From Pantoea sp. SOD02 (lineage in GTDB: Bacteria > Pseudomonadota > Gammaproteobacteria > Enterobacterales > Enterobacteriaceae): a DNA stretch of 64,000 nucleotides. The first letter of the stretch is position 1; every line of letters begins with the position of its first letter. Location of the stretch: contig NZ_CP102604.1 of assembly GCF_024707505.1 (NCBI RefSeq), positions 124,001-188,000 on the forward strand, read 5' to 3'. Positions 25,022 to 33,907 of this stretch are shown here, one piece after another. The position numbers and the translations under genes are program-made. The notes beneath the pieces were generated by a model. That model did not search any database. It was not told where the DNA came from and saw only the letters and a program-made list of their open reading frames with translations.

Positions 25022-26572
25022 ATGAAAAATCATTATGCGCTTGGCCTGCAGCAGATTCAGCAGGAATTAAATACTCTGCAGAATCCAGGGTTTTACTGGA
25101 TTACTAGCCAGCGTCAGGAAGATGCAAGAATGCTTTTACGTCAGGTGGTTAGCCAGCAAAAGGCGGCTACGCTGATCAGCGCAGACGAGAAACCGCAGGC
25201 GCTGCTGACGCCCGATCCCATCGGCGGTCCGGCGCGTATGCCGTTATTTTCACTGCCGGCGAATAAAAGCAGCTTACAGCAGTTGGAGAGTGATTTTTCC
25301 CGCATGCTGAATAGCCGTAGCGGCCTGGTGATTTTTTATAGTAATGCCGCGTTGTGGGGAAAATTATCGCCCGATGAGTTGACCATTTGGCTTAAGCGCA
25401 TGCGTCGATTGATAACTAAAAAACAAATCACGCTGTTAATGATCACATCCGGCACGTCAATAATTCACTTACGTAATCATCTGCAAGCTTATTTTCGCCA
25501 GCTTGATGGTCTCGCGCATTTAGAGTTCCAGCAGGACAGTTGGCAATATCGAATTAACTGGTGGTATGCGGCAGATAAATTACTGGCCGATCGTGCTATC
25601 CGTTTGAGTTGCGGTGATAATCAATTTATTGCCGAAAATGATGCAGAACAAAATATTCCATTAAGCCGCAATGATGAAAACCAATTCCTTGCGCAAGAAG
25701 GTGTGCTGGAAGGCGCACCGCCACTTTCTGTGCAGTGGCAATTATTTAGTGACAATGAAAGCGTGTTCTCACGTGCCCAGCAGGCAAATGCGGCAACCGT
25801 CATCTTTAGCCTGGTCCATAACCAAGACATTAATTCTTTAGCAACCATGGTCCATAGTCTGCGCCGTTCACGCGGTAGCGCGCTTAAGATTGTGGTGCGC
25901 GAAATCAGTACCACGCTACGCTACAGTGATGAGCGTTTGCTGCTGGCCTGCGGGGTGAATGCCATCGTGCCGACGGCGGCCAGCCTGTCGCGTTTTCTTA
26001 CCACGCTGGAAGGGATTCAGGGGCAACAGTTCTCGCGCCATGTGCCTGCCAATCTCAACGCCCTGATGCAGGCGCTGCAGCCATTGCAGCAGAAAGGCTA
26101 TTTACCTCTGGACGCGTTTTGCGCGGCGGTGCAGCAGCTAATGGCCAACACGTTGCTGCCGGAAAATGACAAAGGTTTGCTGGTGGCGCTGCGTGCGGTG
26201 CCGCAGCTGAAACCCGAACAGATTCTGACGCTGTGCAAACCGCGCCGCTTCGGTGATTTGGTGACGCTGGTGAACGACCGCATCTATCTGTTCCTCTCTT
26301 CGTGCCGCTTCAACGATTTGGATATCGCGCTCAAATCGATTTTCTCCTTGCCGCATGACGAGCTGTTTAGCAATCGCATCGTTTGGTTTGAAGATAATCA
26401 GATCGTGTCGGAGGCTGACAAAATTCGTCAGCTGACATCGGTGGTACAGCGCGACAGACAAGCCGCGCCGCTGGCCGCTGTGCCAGTCGCTACGCAGGCC
26501 GACGTGCCTGAGCGCGGAGCACAAACGCCGCAGCCGATTACCCTCAACCTCGACGGAGTAAGCCACCAATGA
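25022..26572 (+). CDS. bcsE: c-di-GMP-binding cellulose biosynthesis protein BcsE
   Basis: 516 residues (E. coli 523). BcsE binds c-di-GMP through a degenerate receiver/GGDEF-like tandem and tethers BcsF and the BcsRQ complex to the synthase. The I-site RxxD is present as RYSD (300-303) before the conserved DERLLLACG. Other conserved patches are EGAPPLSVQWQLF (230-242) and FSNRIVWFEDDQ-like (FSNRIVWFEDNQ) near the C-terminus. The first third is more AT-rich than the rest. The ATG at 25022 gives the family length. The stop overlaps bcsF (ATGA). It is absent from the type I operon. Confidence 0.93.
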   Translation: MKNHYALGLQQIQQELNTLQNPGFYWITSQRQEDARMLLRQVVSQQKAATLISADEKPQALLTPDPIGGPARMPLFSLPANKSSLQQLESDFSRMLNSRSGLVIFYSNAALWGKLSPDELTIWLKRMRRLITKKQITLLMITSGTSIIHLRNHLQAYFRQLDGLAHLEFQQDSWQYRINWWYAADKLLADRAIRLSCGDNQFIAENDAEQNIPLSRNDENQFLAQEGVLEGAPPLSVQWQLFSDNESVFSRAQQANAATVIFSLVHNQDINSLATMVHSLRRSRGSALKIVVREISTTLRYSDERLLLACGVNAIVPTAASLSRFLTTLEGIQGQQFSRHVPANLNALMQALQPLQQKGYLPLDAFCAAVQQLMANTLLPENDKGLLVALRAVPQLKPEQILTLCKPRRFGDLVTLVNDRIYLFLSSCRFNDLDIALKSIFSLPHDELFSNRIVWFEDNQIVSEADKIRQLTSVVQRDRQAAPLAAVPVATQADVPERGAQTPQPITLNLDGVSHQ

Positions 26573-26757
26573 CACTGATGGATTGGGTGCAGGTGGCGAT
26601 CCTGCTGTTACTGATTTTACTGTTCCTGAGATCACTGTTTGGTCGCGGGCTCGCGCGCAGCGGCACCAATCCGCTGCTACGTTTGCTGCCGACGCGCGCA
26701 TTGAAATCAGAAGGACAGTGGCAACGCAAAACCAATAAAACGGATAAACATGAATAA
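26569..26757 (+). CDS. bcsF: Cellulose biosynthesis membrane protein BcsF
   Basis: 62 residues with one strongly hydrophobic N-terminal helix (about 8-22) and a basic C-terminal tail, as in E. coli BcsF (63 residues). In E. coli it recruits BcsE to the membrane and supports BcsG-dependent cellulose modification. It overlaps bcsE by 4 bases and bcsG by 8 bases, so the three genes are tightly coupled. Confidence 0.9.
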   Translation: MTLMDWVQVAILLLLILLFLRSLFGRGLARSGTNPLLRLLPTRALKSEGQWQRKTNKTDKHE

Positions 26758-28381
26758 CAGATTCACGATGCACGGTTCGTGGTGGCGCGGCCTCGGTGGC
26801 TGGAACTTTTACTTCCTGATTAAATTTGCGCTGCTGTGGTACGGCTACCTCAATTTCCACGCGCTGAGTAATCTGGTGTTTCTGGCGTGGCTGCTGTTCC
26901 CGCTGCCGAACGCGCGGCTGCATCGTCTGCGTCAGTGGATTTCGCTGCCAATTGGCATTGCGCTGTTCTGGCACGATACCTGGCTGCCGGGACTCAACTC
27001 GATCATGAGCCAGGGCAGTCAGCTTGCGGGCTTCTCGCCCAGTTACTTGCTCGACCTTGCCAATCGCTTTATTAACTGGGAGATGATTGGCGCGGGCTTT
27101 GTGCTGCTGGTGCTGTATCTGTTTGTCGCGCAGTGGATTCGCGTCACCGTGCTGGTGTCGCTGATGCTGATCTGGCTCAACGTGCTGACCATCGCCGGGC
27201 CAGCAATGAATTTACTGCCAAGCAGCGCCGCTACGCCGACGGTGAAGCTCAACGATACGCCAGCGGCGAAAGCGCCAGATGGCCTCGATCAATCCGCGCC
27301 GCCAACCAGCGCCAATCTTACCGCGTGGCTTAACCGTTTTTACGACGACGAGCGCCAGCGTTCAACGCACTTCCCGGACGCATTGCCTGCCGATTCGCAG
27401 CCGTTCGATATTCTGGTGATCAATATCTGTTCGCTGTCATGGTCGGATTTGAATGTCGCGCAGCTGCGCAATCATCCGCTGTGGCAGCACTTCGATATTC
27501 TGCTCAACAACTACAACTCTGCCACCGGTTACAGCGGCCCGGCGGGGATTCGTCTGCTGCGCGCCAGCTGCGGCCAGAGCTCGCACAGCGATCTGTACAA
27601 AGCCACCGATCAGCGCTGCTACCTGTTTGATAATCTGGCCAAGCTGGGCTTTAAACAGCAGTTGATGATGGATCACACCGGCGTGTTTGGTAACTATCTC
27701 AAAGAGTTGCGCGAAGAGGGCAACCTGCAGGCGCCGTTGATGTCGCAGGCGGGCATCGCGCCGGAAGTGACGTCGTTTGATGGCTCGCCGGTATTTAATG
27801 ATGCGCAGTTGATGCAGCGCTGGCTCGACGATCGCACCAAGAGCAGCGATGCGCGCTCCGCTACCTTCTATAACCTGATTCCGCTGCACGACGGTACGCG
27901 TGAACTCGGCAGCACGCGTAGCGCCGACTGGCAGCCGCGTGCCAAAGTGCTGTTTGATCAGCTTGATGCTTTCCTGACTAATCTGGAGAAATCGGGTCGT
28001 CGCGTGATGGTGCTGGTGGTGCCAGAACACGGCGCAGCGCTGCAGGGCGATAAGATGCAGATGTCAGGATTGCGTGACATCCCAAGTCCGGATATCACCC
28101 ATGTGCCGGTCGGCATTAAGTTTGTCGGCATGAAAGCACCGCATCAGGGCCAGCCGCTTAGCGTGGAGACGCCAACCAGCCTGATGGCGATCTCGGAAAT
28201 CGTCTCACGCGTGGTGGATGGTCAGGTGTTTAACGCGCCGAACGTTAATATGTCGGTGCTAACCGATAATCTGCCGCAGACGCCGGTGGTATCGGAGAAC
28301 GATAATGCGGTGGTGATGATGTATCAGGGCAAACCGTGGATCCGCCTGAACGGCGGCGATTGGGTGCCATATCCGCAGTAA
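26750..28381 (+). CDS. bcsG: Cellulose phosphoethanolamine transferase BcsG
   Basis: Inner-membrane enzyme with a periplasmic alkaline-phosphatase-like domain that transfers phosphoethanolamine onto cellulose. Its 543 residues show about five hydrophobic segments in the first 150. The catalytic region NICSLSW (Cys227) and YSGPAGIRLLRASCGQ (Ser262) correspond, with a constant offset of 16, to E. coli Cys243 and nucleophile Ser278. VVVPEHGAAL carries the Glu/His zinc ligands. The protein ends LNGGDWVPYPQ as in E. coli. Substrate-binding function therefore looks intact, and the strain may make pEtN-cellulose from the type II machinery. Whether it also modifies type I cellulose cannot be told. 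Confidence 0.94.
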   Translation: MNNRFTMHGSWWRGLGGWNFYFLIKFALLWYGYLNFHALSNLVFLAWLLFPLPNARLHRLRQWISLPIGIALFWHDTWLPGLNSIMSQGSQLAGFSPSYLLDLANRFINWEMIGAGFVLLVLYLFVAQWIRVTVLVSLMLIWLNVLTIAGPAMNLLPSSAATPTVKLNDTPAAKAPDGLDQSAPPTSANLTAWLNRFYDDERQRSTHFPDALPADSQPFDILVINICSLSWSDLNVAQLRNHPLWQHFDILLNNYNSATGYSGPAGIRLLRASCGQSSHSDLYKATDQRCYLFDNLAKLGFKQQLMMDHTGVFGNYLKELREEGNLQAPLMSQAGIAPEVTSFDGSPVFNDAQLMQRWLDDRTKSSDARSATFYNLIPLHDGTRELGSTRSADWQPRAKVLFDQLDAFLTNLEKSGRRVMVLVVPEHGAALQGDKMQMSGLRDIPSPDITHVPVGIKFVGMKAPHQGQPLSVETPTSLMAISEIVSRVVDGQVFNAPNVNMSVLTDNLPQTPVVSENDNAVVMMYQGKPWIRLNGGDWVPYPQ

Positions 28382-28401
28382 TCCGGAACGAGGATGAACC
28401 A

Positions 28402-28461
28402 GGTCGCCATAAATGGCGACCCTACAGAATTTATATCGTAGGGGCGCCATTTATGGCGACC
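28402..28461. repeat. REP-like palindromic repeat pair (copy 2)
   Basis: Perfect palindromic unit at 28402-28421, then CCTAC, an 18-base spacer, and the inverted unit from GTAGGGG to GCGACC (28438-28461). It is nearly identical to copy 1 at 14811-14876. Together the copies bracket the whole type II cellulose locus. Confidence 0.85.
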
Positions 28462-28628
28462 TGGCATGCATTTACTCACGCCAAAACCTGCATAATTCCG
28501 AATCACTTCATAAATAACCCAACTTGCCTATTTTTCGCCTTTATCCCGGCGAAAAAAACGCGTGACCTGGGATATACTCGCTGCGAATTTCATCTCATTA
28601 CACGCCTATGTGGCCTGGAGAAGTTTTG

Positions 28629-30641
28629 TTGCGCGTCAGTCGTTCTCTAACGATAAAGCAGATGGCGACGGTTTCCGCCGTGGCGATGGTGACCATCTGC
28701 ATCTTTATTGTCATCCAGCTCTTTCACTTTGTGCAGCAGCGCAGGATTGACTACGCCCAGCAAATGGAAAATGTGGCGCACACCGTGCGTCAGCCGCTCT
28801 CCGAAGCAGTACTCAAAGCCGATATTCCGCAAGCGGAACGTATCCTCAATACCCTAAAACCGGCCGGTATTTTATCGCGCGCCGATGTGGTGTTGCCGAA
28901 TGCCTTCCAGGCGCTGCACGCCGATTTCGCGCCGGAAAAACCGGTGCCGCGCTGGGTCGCGCGCCTGTTTGAACTGCCGGTGCAAATCACGCTGCCGCTC
29001 TATTCGGTCGAGCGATCGGGCTTGCCGAAGCCGATTGCCTATCTGGTGTTGCAGGCCGACTCCTCGCGCGTTTATCAGTTCCTGCTCAGCACCTTGTCGA
29101 CCATGATCACCACTTATCTGCTGCTGGCGTTGATCCTCTCGATCGCCATCAGCTGGTGTATCAATCGCTTGATTGTGCATCCGCTGCGCGACATTTCGCG
29201 TGATTTGCAGGAGCTGCCGCCGCAGGCGATTCTGACTCATAAAATGAAGCTGCCGCATAACCATCGTGATGATGAAATCGGCATGCTGATCCGCAGCTAC
29301 AACCGCAATCAGCAGGTGCTGGAGTCGATTCACGACGAAATGAGTCGCATGACTACCCATTTCGCCGTGACGGATCTGCCCAATCGCGCGCTGTTCCTCG
29401 CACTGCTCGAACAGCACATGAGCCATCGCCACAATCGTCAGGCGTGGGGCTTGATGGTGATTCGCATTGAAACGCTGCAGGAAGCCAACGGCGTACTGAG
29501 CGATGAGCAGCGCGATACGTTGATGCTGACGCTGGTGGAGAAGATTCGCAGCACCGTCGACGATCACTCGCTGCTGGCGCAAACCGGCCCCAGCGACTTC
29601 GCCTTGCTGATGAAGCGCGCGCACAATCCGTTCCGCGCCATGCGTTTAGCGCGCAACCTGATGATTCGCATCAATCAGCCGGTGAACCTGCAACAGCTGC
29701 AGCTGCGTCCGAATGCCAGCATTGGTCTGGCGCTGCACGAAGAGAACAGCATTTCGGCCAGCGAACAGCTCGATCGCGCCACCTCGGCGATGATGTCGGC
29801 GCGTCATCAGGGCAAAAACCAGATTCTGTTCTTCGACCCAGCGCTCACCGAGCGGGCGCAAAAGCGTTTAACGCAGGAGCACGACATCTTGCAAGGTTTA
29901 CAGGACGAGCAGTTCGCCCTCTATCTGCAGCCGCAAATCAATATGGAAACCGGCGAGCTGGCCGGTGCCGAAGCGCTGTTGCGCATGCGCATGCCGGATG
30001 GCAGCTACGGATTGTCAGAAGAGTTTATTGCCAGCGCCGAAGAGATTGGTGTGATTTCGGCCATTGGTCGCTGGGTGTTTGAGGAAGCCTGCCGCATTCT
30101 GGCCGGCTGGCAGAAGCAGGGCATTAATATCCCGCTCAGCGTCAATATCTCGGCGGTGCAGCTGCGTGATGCCAGCATGGTCAGCCATTTGCAGGGCTTG
30201 CTGGAGCGCCATCGCATTGCGCCGGGCAACTTCGTACTGGAAATCACCGAAACCGCGCAGATTGGCGATGCCGAGCAGGCGATTGCGCTGCTGCGTTTGC
30301 TGCAGCAAACCGGGGTGGCAGTGGCGCTCGACGATTTCGGTATGGGCTACTCCAACCTCAACTATCTGCATCAGTTCAAAGCGCTGCCAGTGAATAAGCT
30401 GAAAATGGATCGCAGCTTCGTCGCCGCGCTGCCGGATGACGACACCATGGTGCGCATCGTGGCGGCGATTGCCGACATCATTCACCTCGACGTCATCGCC
30501 GAAGGTGTGGAAACCGCCGAGCAGCGCGACTGGCTGCTGGCGCGCGGAATTACTATAGGGCAAGGCTACTTATACGCTGAAGCGCTGCCGCTCCACGTCT
30601 TTAATCAACGCTGGCTCAATAGCCCGCAACTCCCTGAATAA
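28629..30641 (+). CDS. pdeK: HmsP/YhjK-type c-di-GMP phosphodiesterase with degenerate GGDEF
   Basis: Membrane protein of about 670 residues that degrades c-di-GMP. Two N-terminal transmembrane helices flank a periplasmic sensor region, followed by a HAMP-like segment. A GGDEF domain follows whose signature is degraded to GPSDF, then a complete EAL domain (AEALLR near residue 447, DDFGMGYSN, AEGVET). I prefer the TTG start at 28629: GGAG lies 8 bases upstream and the protein then starts (M)RVSRSLTIKQMA exactly as E. coli YhjK. The in-frame ATG at 28608 has no ribosome-binding site. It lies next to the type II bcs locus, as in E. coli, and probably lowers c-di-GMP for cellulose. Confidence 0.9.
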   Translation: MRVSRSLTIKQMATVSAVAMVTICIFIVIQLFHFVQQRRIDYAQQMENVAHTVRQPLSEAVLKADIPQAERILNTLKPAGILSRADVVLPNAFQALHADFAPEKPVPRWVARLFELPVQITLPLYSVERSGLPKPIAYLVLQADSSRVYQFLLSTLSTMITTYLLLALILSIAISWCINRLIVHPLRDISRDLQELPPQAILTHKMKLPHNHRDDEIGMLIRSYNRNQQVLESIHDEMSRMTTHFAVTDLPNRALFLALLEQHMSHRHNRQAWGLMVIRIETLQEANGVLSDEQRDTLMLTLVEKIRSTVDDHSLLAQTGPSDFALLMKRAHNPFRAMRLARNLMIRINQPVNLQQLQLRPNASIGLALHEENSISASEQLDRATSAMMSARHQGKNQILFFDPALTERAQKRLTQEHDILQGLQDEQFALYLQPQINMETGELAGAEALLRMRMPDGSYGLSEEFIASAEEIGVISAIGRWVFEEACRILAGWQKQGINIPLSVNISAVQLRDASMVSHLQGLLERHRIAPGNFVLEITETAQIGDAEQAIALLRLLQQTGVAVALDDFGMGYSNLNYLHQFKALPVNKLKMDRSFVAALPDDDTMVRIVAAIADIIHLDVIAEGVETAEQRDWLLARGITIGQGYLYAEALPLHVFNQRWLNSPQLPE

Positions 30642-30660
30642 TCACCTTGGTTATTGATTT

Positions 30661-30736
30661 TCCTTACAAAATTGTAGCGAAGCGCTGTGCTGAAGCGTTT
30701 CAGTTCATAGTTAGAGTTTTGTAACTTTTGTAAGGA
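30661..30736 (+). promoter_or_regulatory. Repeat-rich control region upstream of dctA
   Basis: An 11-base inverted repeat TCCTTACAAAA (30661-30671) / TTTTGTAAGGA (30726-30736) is combined with two direct copies of TTTTGTAA (30717-30724 and 30726-30733), nine bases apart. Tandem sites of this kind suit a response regulator such as DcuR, which activates dctA in E. coli. The assignment is inference. Confidence 0.45.
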
Positions 30737-30869
30737 ATAGTAGGGGATATTAATCTTGTTAACAGGGTGTTATTTTCCTCGCCATCGGTAAGGTTTTACG
30801 CTTCTGGCGGCTTGCCGCATGCGTTCTCCACAACAATGGCGGTGCGAACCGTCTTACTGGACACCTGTT

Positions 30870-32150
30870 ATGAAAATCTTAAAAAGCCTCTATTTTCAGG
30901 TACTGGTTGCCATCGGCATCGGCGTCCTGTTGGGCCACTTCTATCCTGAGTTAGGCGCGCAAATGAAGCCGCTTGGCGATGGTTTCGTTAAGTTGATCAA
31001 GATGATCATCGCCCCCGTGATTTTCTGTACGGTGGTGACCGGTATTGCCGGCATGGAGAGCATGAAAGCCGTTGGACGTACGGGCGCAGTGGCGCTGCTG
31101 TACTTTGAAGTTGTCAGCACCATCGCGCTGATCATCGGTTTGGTGGTGGTTAACGTGGTGCAGCCTGGCGCGGGCATGAACGTTGATCCGGCCACGCTGG
31201 ATGCTAAAGCGGTTGCGGTTTACGCGCAGCAAGCGGAGCAGCAAGGTGTGGTCGCCTTCCTGCTGGATGTGATCCCGAATAGCGTGATTGGTGCCTTCGC
31301 CAGCGGCAACATTCTGCAAGTACTGCTGTTCGCTATTCTGTTCGGCTTCGCTCTGCATCGCCTTGGCAGCGCTGGCACAGTGATGTTCAACGTCATTGAG
31401 AGCTTCTCGAAAGTGATCTTCGGCGTGATCAACATGATTATGCGTCTCGCGCCAATCGGTGCCTTTGGGGCAATGGCCTTTACCATCGGTAAATATGGCG
31501 TCGGCTCGCTGGTGCAGCTGGGTCAACTGATCATCTGCTTCTATATCACCTGTGTGCTGTTCGTGGTGGTGGTGTTGGGGCTGATTGCACGCTTCGCCGG
31601 CTTCAACATCTTTAAATTTGTCGCCTACATCAAAGAAGAGCTGCTGATTGTGCTTGGTACTTCCTCATCTGAATCGGCGCTGCCGCGCATGCTGGATAAG
31701 ATGGAGAAGCTGGGCTGTAAGAAATCGGTGGTGGGCTTGGTGATTCCAACCGGCTACTCCTTCAACCTGGATGGCACCTCGATTTACCTCACCATGGCGG
31801 CGGTGTTTATCGCGCAGGCGACCAACGCGCATATGGATGTGTTCCACCAAATCACGCTGTTAGTGGTGCTGCTGCTCTCCTCAAAAGGCGCAGCGGGCGT
31901 AACCGGCAGTGGCTTTATCGTGCTGGCGGCGACCTTGTCTGCGGTGGGACACTTGCCGGTGGCTGGTCTGGCGCTGATTCTCGGTATCGACCGCTTTATG
32001 TCCGAAGCGCGCGCGCTGACCAATCTGGTGGGTAACGGCGTAGCGACCATCGTGGTGGCGAAGTGGGTCGGACAACTGGATGAGAAACAACTGAATGCGA
32101 CGCTTTCTTCAGGGAAAAAGGTGAATAACGCACCAGAAACCGCCGCATAA
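30870..32150 (+). CDS. dctA: Aerobic C4-dicarboxylate/proton symporter DctA
   Basis: Inner-membrane carrier for succinate, fumarate, malate and aspartate (DAACS family). I take the ATG at 30870 ([12 protein letters not shown]), giving 426 residues (E. coli 428). The ORF extends upstream to 30819, but the added residues ([14 protein letters not shown]) are unrelated to the family. Family signatures are intact: the serine-rich [14 protein letters not shown] loop, the NLDGTSIY motif, and [13 protein letters not shown]. It follows pdeK as in E. coli and has its own upstream control region and a downstream hairpin. Confidence 0.96.
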   Translation: MKILKSLYFQVLVAIGIGVLLGHFYPELGAQMKPLGDGFVKLIKMIIAPVIFCTVVTGIAGMESMKAVGRTGAVALLYFEVVSTIALIIGLVVVNVVQPGAGMNVDPATLDAKAVAVYAQQAEQQGVVAFLLDVIPNSVIGAFASGNILQVLLFAILFGFALHRLGSAGTVMFNVIESFSKVIFGVINMIMRLAPIGAFGAMAFTIGKYGVGSLVQLGQLIICFYITCVLFVVVVLGLIARFAGFNIFKFVAYIKEELLIVLGTSSSESALPRMLDKMEKLGCKKSVVGLVIPTGYSFNLDGTSIYLTMAAVFIAQATNAHMDVFHQITLLVVLLLSSKGAAGVTGSGFIVLAATLSAVGHLPVAGLALILGIDRFMSEARALTNLVGNGVATIVVAKWVGQLDEKQLNATLSSGKKVNNAPETAA

Positions 32151-32176
32151 CCTGCTATTTGCGTTAATTTGCCGAG

Positions 32177-32213
32177 AAATGCCCGCTGTCGCTTGCCCTG
32201 ACAGCGGGCATTT
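32177..32213 (+). terminator. Hairpin terminator after dctA
   Basis: 14-bp stem AAATGCCCGCTGTC/GACAGCGGGCATTT with a 9-base loop, 26 bases after the dctA stop. The following T-run is only three bases, so termination may be weak. Confidence 0.65.
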
Positions 32214-32395
32214 GCATAATAAACCCCATTGATTTTTTTCCCGATTTTTTGCCTCGTTGCGCGACATCCTGACCTTCTCGTGGTCAAAGAGTCTGTTATT
32301 AAATAAACGTGGCGGCAAAATGCCGCACCGGTCACCCCAGATGTGGCCGAACATGCCGCGCTAACGAGCGTTGATCTGTTTGAGTAGGGGTTCAC

Positions 32396-33904
32396 ATGCA
32401 GGGCACCAGAATTCGGCTTTTGGTTGGCGGATTGCTACTGGCAGCGTCCGGTTTTGGCGTGCACGCCGAGACGCTCCAACCCGATCCCGCCTGGCAGGAA
32501 GGCAAACTGGACAATGGTTTTAGCTGGCAGCTGCTGACCACACCACAACGTCCAAGCGATCGTATTGAGCTGCGCCTGATTGTTAACACCGGTTCGCTGG
32601 TGGAGAGTGCGCAACAAACTGGCTATAGCCATCTTTTACCGCGTTTAGCGATGGTGCATAACGCCACGCTGGACACCAATCAGCAGCGCGCGCTGTGGCA
32701 GCAAGCCATGGATCCGCAACGTCCGCTGCCGCCCGCCATTTCGTCGTACGATTACACCCAATACAACCTGAGCTTGCCGAATAACCGCCCTGATCTGCTG
32801 AAAGAAGCGCTCAGCTGGCTGGCGGCGACCGCCGGTAAAATGACGATTAATGAGCAGGTGGTGGCTACCGCGTTAACGGCGACCGATCCGATTGCCACCT
32901 GGCCCGCCAATACCCAGGATGTGTGGTGGCGCTATCGCCTGAAAGGCTCGGCGATGCTGGCGCACGATCCGGGCGAGCAACCGCGCGCGCCGGTGGATAT
33001 CGCCCAGCTCAACAGCTTCTATCAGCAGTGGTACACGCCAGACGGCATGACGCTGTACGTGGTGGGAAATGTCGATAGCCGCAGCATGGCGGAGCAGATC
33101 AACAAAGCCTTCGCGCCGCTGAAAGGCAAGCGTGTAGCGCCTGCCGCACTGCCGACGCTGTCTCCGCTACCGCATCAGCCGGTGAATCTGGTGAATGGCG
33201 GCATGAGTCAGGATCGCCTGTCGCTGGTGTGGGACACCGCATGGCAACCGATTCGCGATTCGCAGAATTTGCAGCGCTACTGGCAGAGCGATTTAGCGCG
33301 TGAAGCACTGTTCTGGCATGTGCAGCGCGCGCTGGCTGACAGCAAAGCGCAAAGCGTGCAGGTTGGTTTCGATTGCCGTGTGCTCTATCAGCGCGCGCAG
33401 TGCTCGATCAACATGGACAGTCCGAACGCCTCTTTGCCGCAGAATATGAATCAGGTGGCGAAAGAGCTGGCGGCGGTGCGCGACAAAGGGTTACCGCAGG
33501 AGGAGTTTGATGCGCTGATGGCGCAGAAGCTGCTGGAGCTCAATAAGCTGTTTGCCACTTACGCCCGCACCGACACCGATATTCTGATGGGCCAGCGTCT
33601 GCGCTCGCAGCAAAATTCGGTCGTGGACATTGCGCCTGAGCAGTATCAAAAGCTGCGTCAGACCTTCCTCGGCGAGATGACGCGTGACCAGTTGAATCAG
33701 GAGCTGCGCCAGCAACTGTCGCAGGAGCTGACCATGGTGCTGATTCAGCCGCAGGGTGAAGCCGAGACCAACGTGAAGATGCTGCAGGAAGGCTGGGACA
33801 AAGTGATGAAGCTACCGGAACCGCCAGCGGCTCCGGCTAGCCCGGAAGACGTGAAGCCGGATAACAGTGCAGGCGCGGCGGAACAGACCGCGCCATCATC
33901 CTGA
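32396..33904 (+). CDS. yhjJ: YhjJ, M16-family peptidase-like periplasmic protein lacking the zinc motif
   Basis: 502 residues (E. coli 498). A signal peptide (about 1-24, GVHAE) is followed by two M16-like domains. Active M16 proteases carry HxxEH; here the place reads HLLPR (residues 79-83), with the Glu and second His replaced, so zinc hydrolysis is unlikely. It could act as the inactive half of a heterodimeric M16 pair or as a binding protein. The C-terminal tail is Pro/Ala/Asp-rich (PPAAPASPEDVKPD). It sits between dctA and kdgK as in E. coli, apart from the extra hydrolase gene next door. Function unknown. Confidence 0.88.
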   Translation: MQGTRIRLLVGGLLLAASGFGVHAETLQPDPAWQEGKLDNGFSWQLLTTPQRPSDRIELRLIVNTGSLVESAQQTGYSHLLPRLAMVHNATLDTNQQRALWQQAMDPQRPLPPAISSYDYTQYNLSLPNNRPDLLKEALSWLAATAGKMTINEQVVATALTATDPIATWPANTQDVWWRYRLKGSAMLAHDPGEQPRAPVDIAQLNSFYQQWYTPDGMTLYVVGNVDSRSMAEQINKAFAPLKGKRVAPAALPTLSPLPHQPVNLVNGGMSQDRLSLVWDTAWQPIRDSQNLQRYWQSDLAREALFWHVQRALADSKAQSVQVGFDCRVLYQRAQCSINMDSPNASLPQNMNQVAKELAAVRDKGLPQEEFDALMAQKLLELNKLFATYARTDTDILMGQRLRSQQNSVVDIAPEQYQKLRQTFLGEMTRDQLNQELRQQLSQELTMVLIQPQGEAETNVKMLQEGWDKVMKLPEPPAAPASPEDVKPDNSAGAAEQTAPSS

Positions 33905-33907
33905 TGA

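Noticed and set aside
28531..28556. Hairpin TTTTTCGCC...GGCGAAAAA before pdeK as a terminator
   Set aside because: The T-run is on the 5' arm and neither strand has a T-run after the stem, so intrinsic termination is not supported.
30819..30869. Upstream ATG start for dctA
   Set aside because: The added residues are Trp/Arg-rich and unrelated to Dct[11 protein letters not shown] is the family start.
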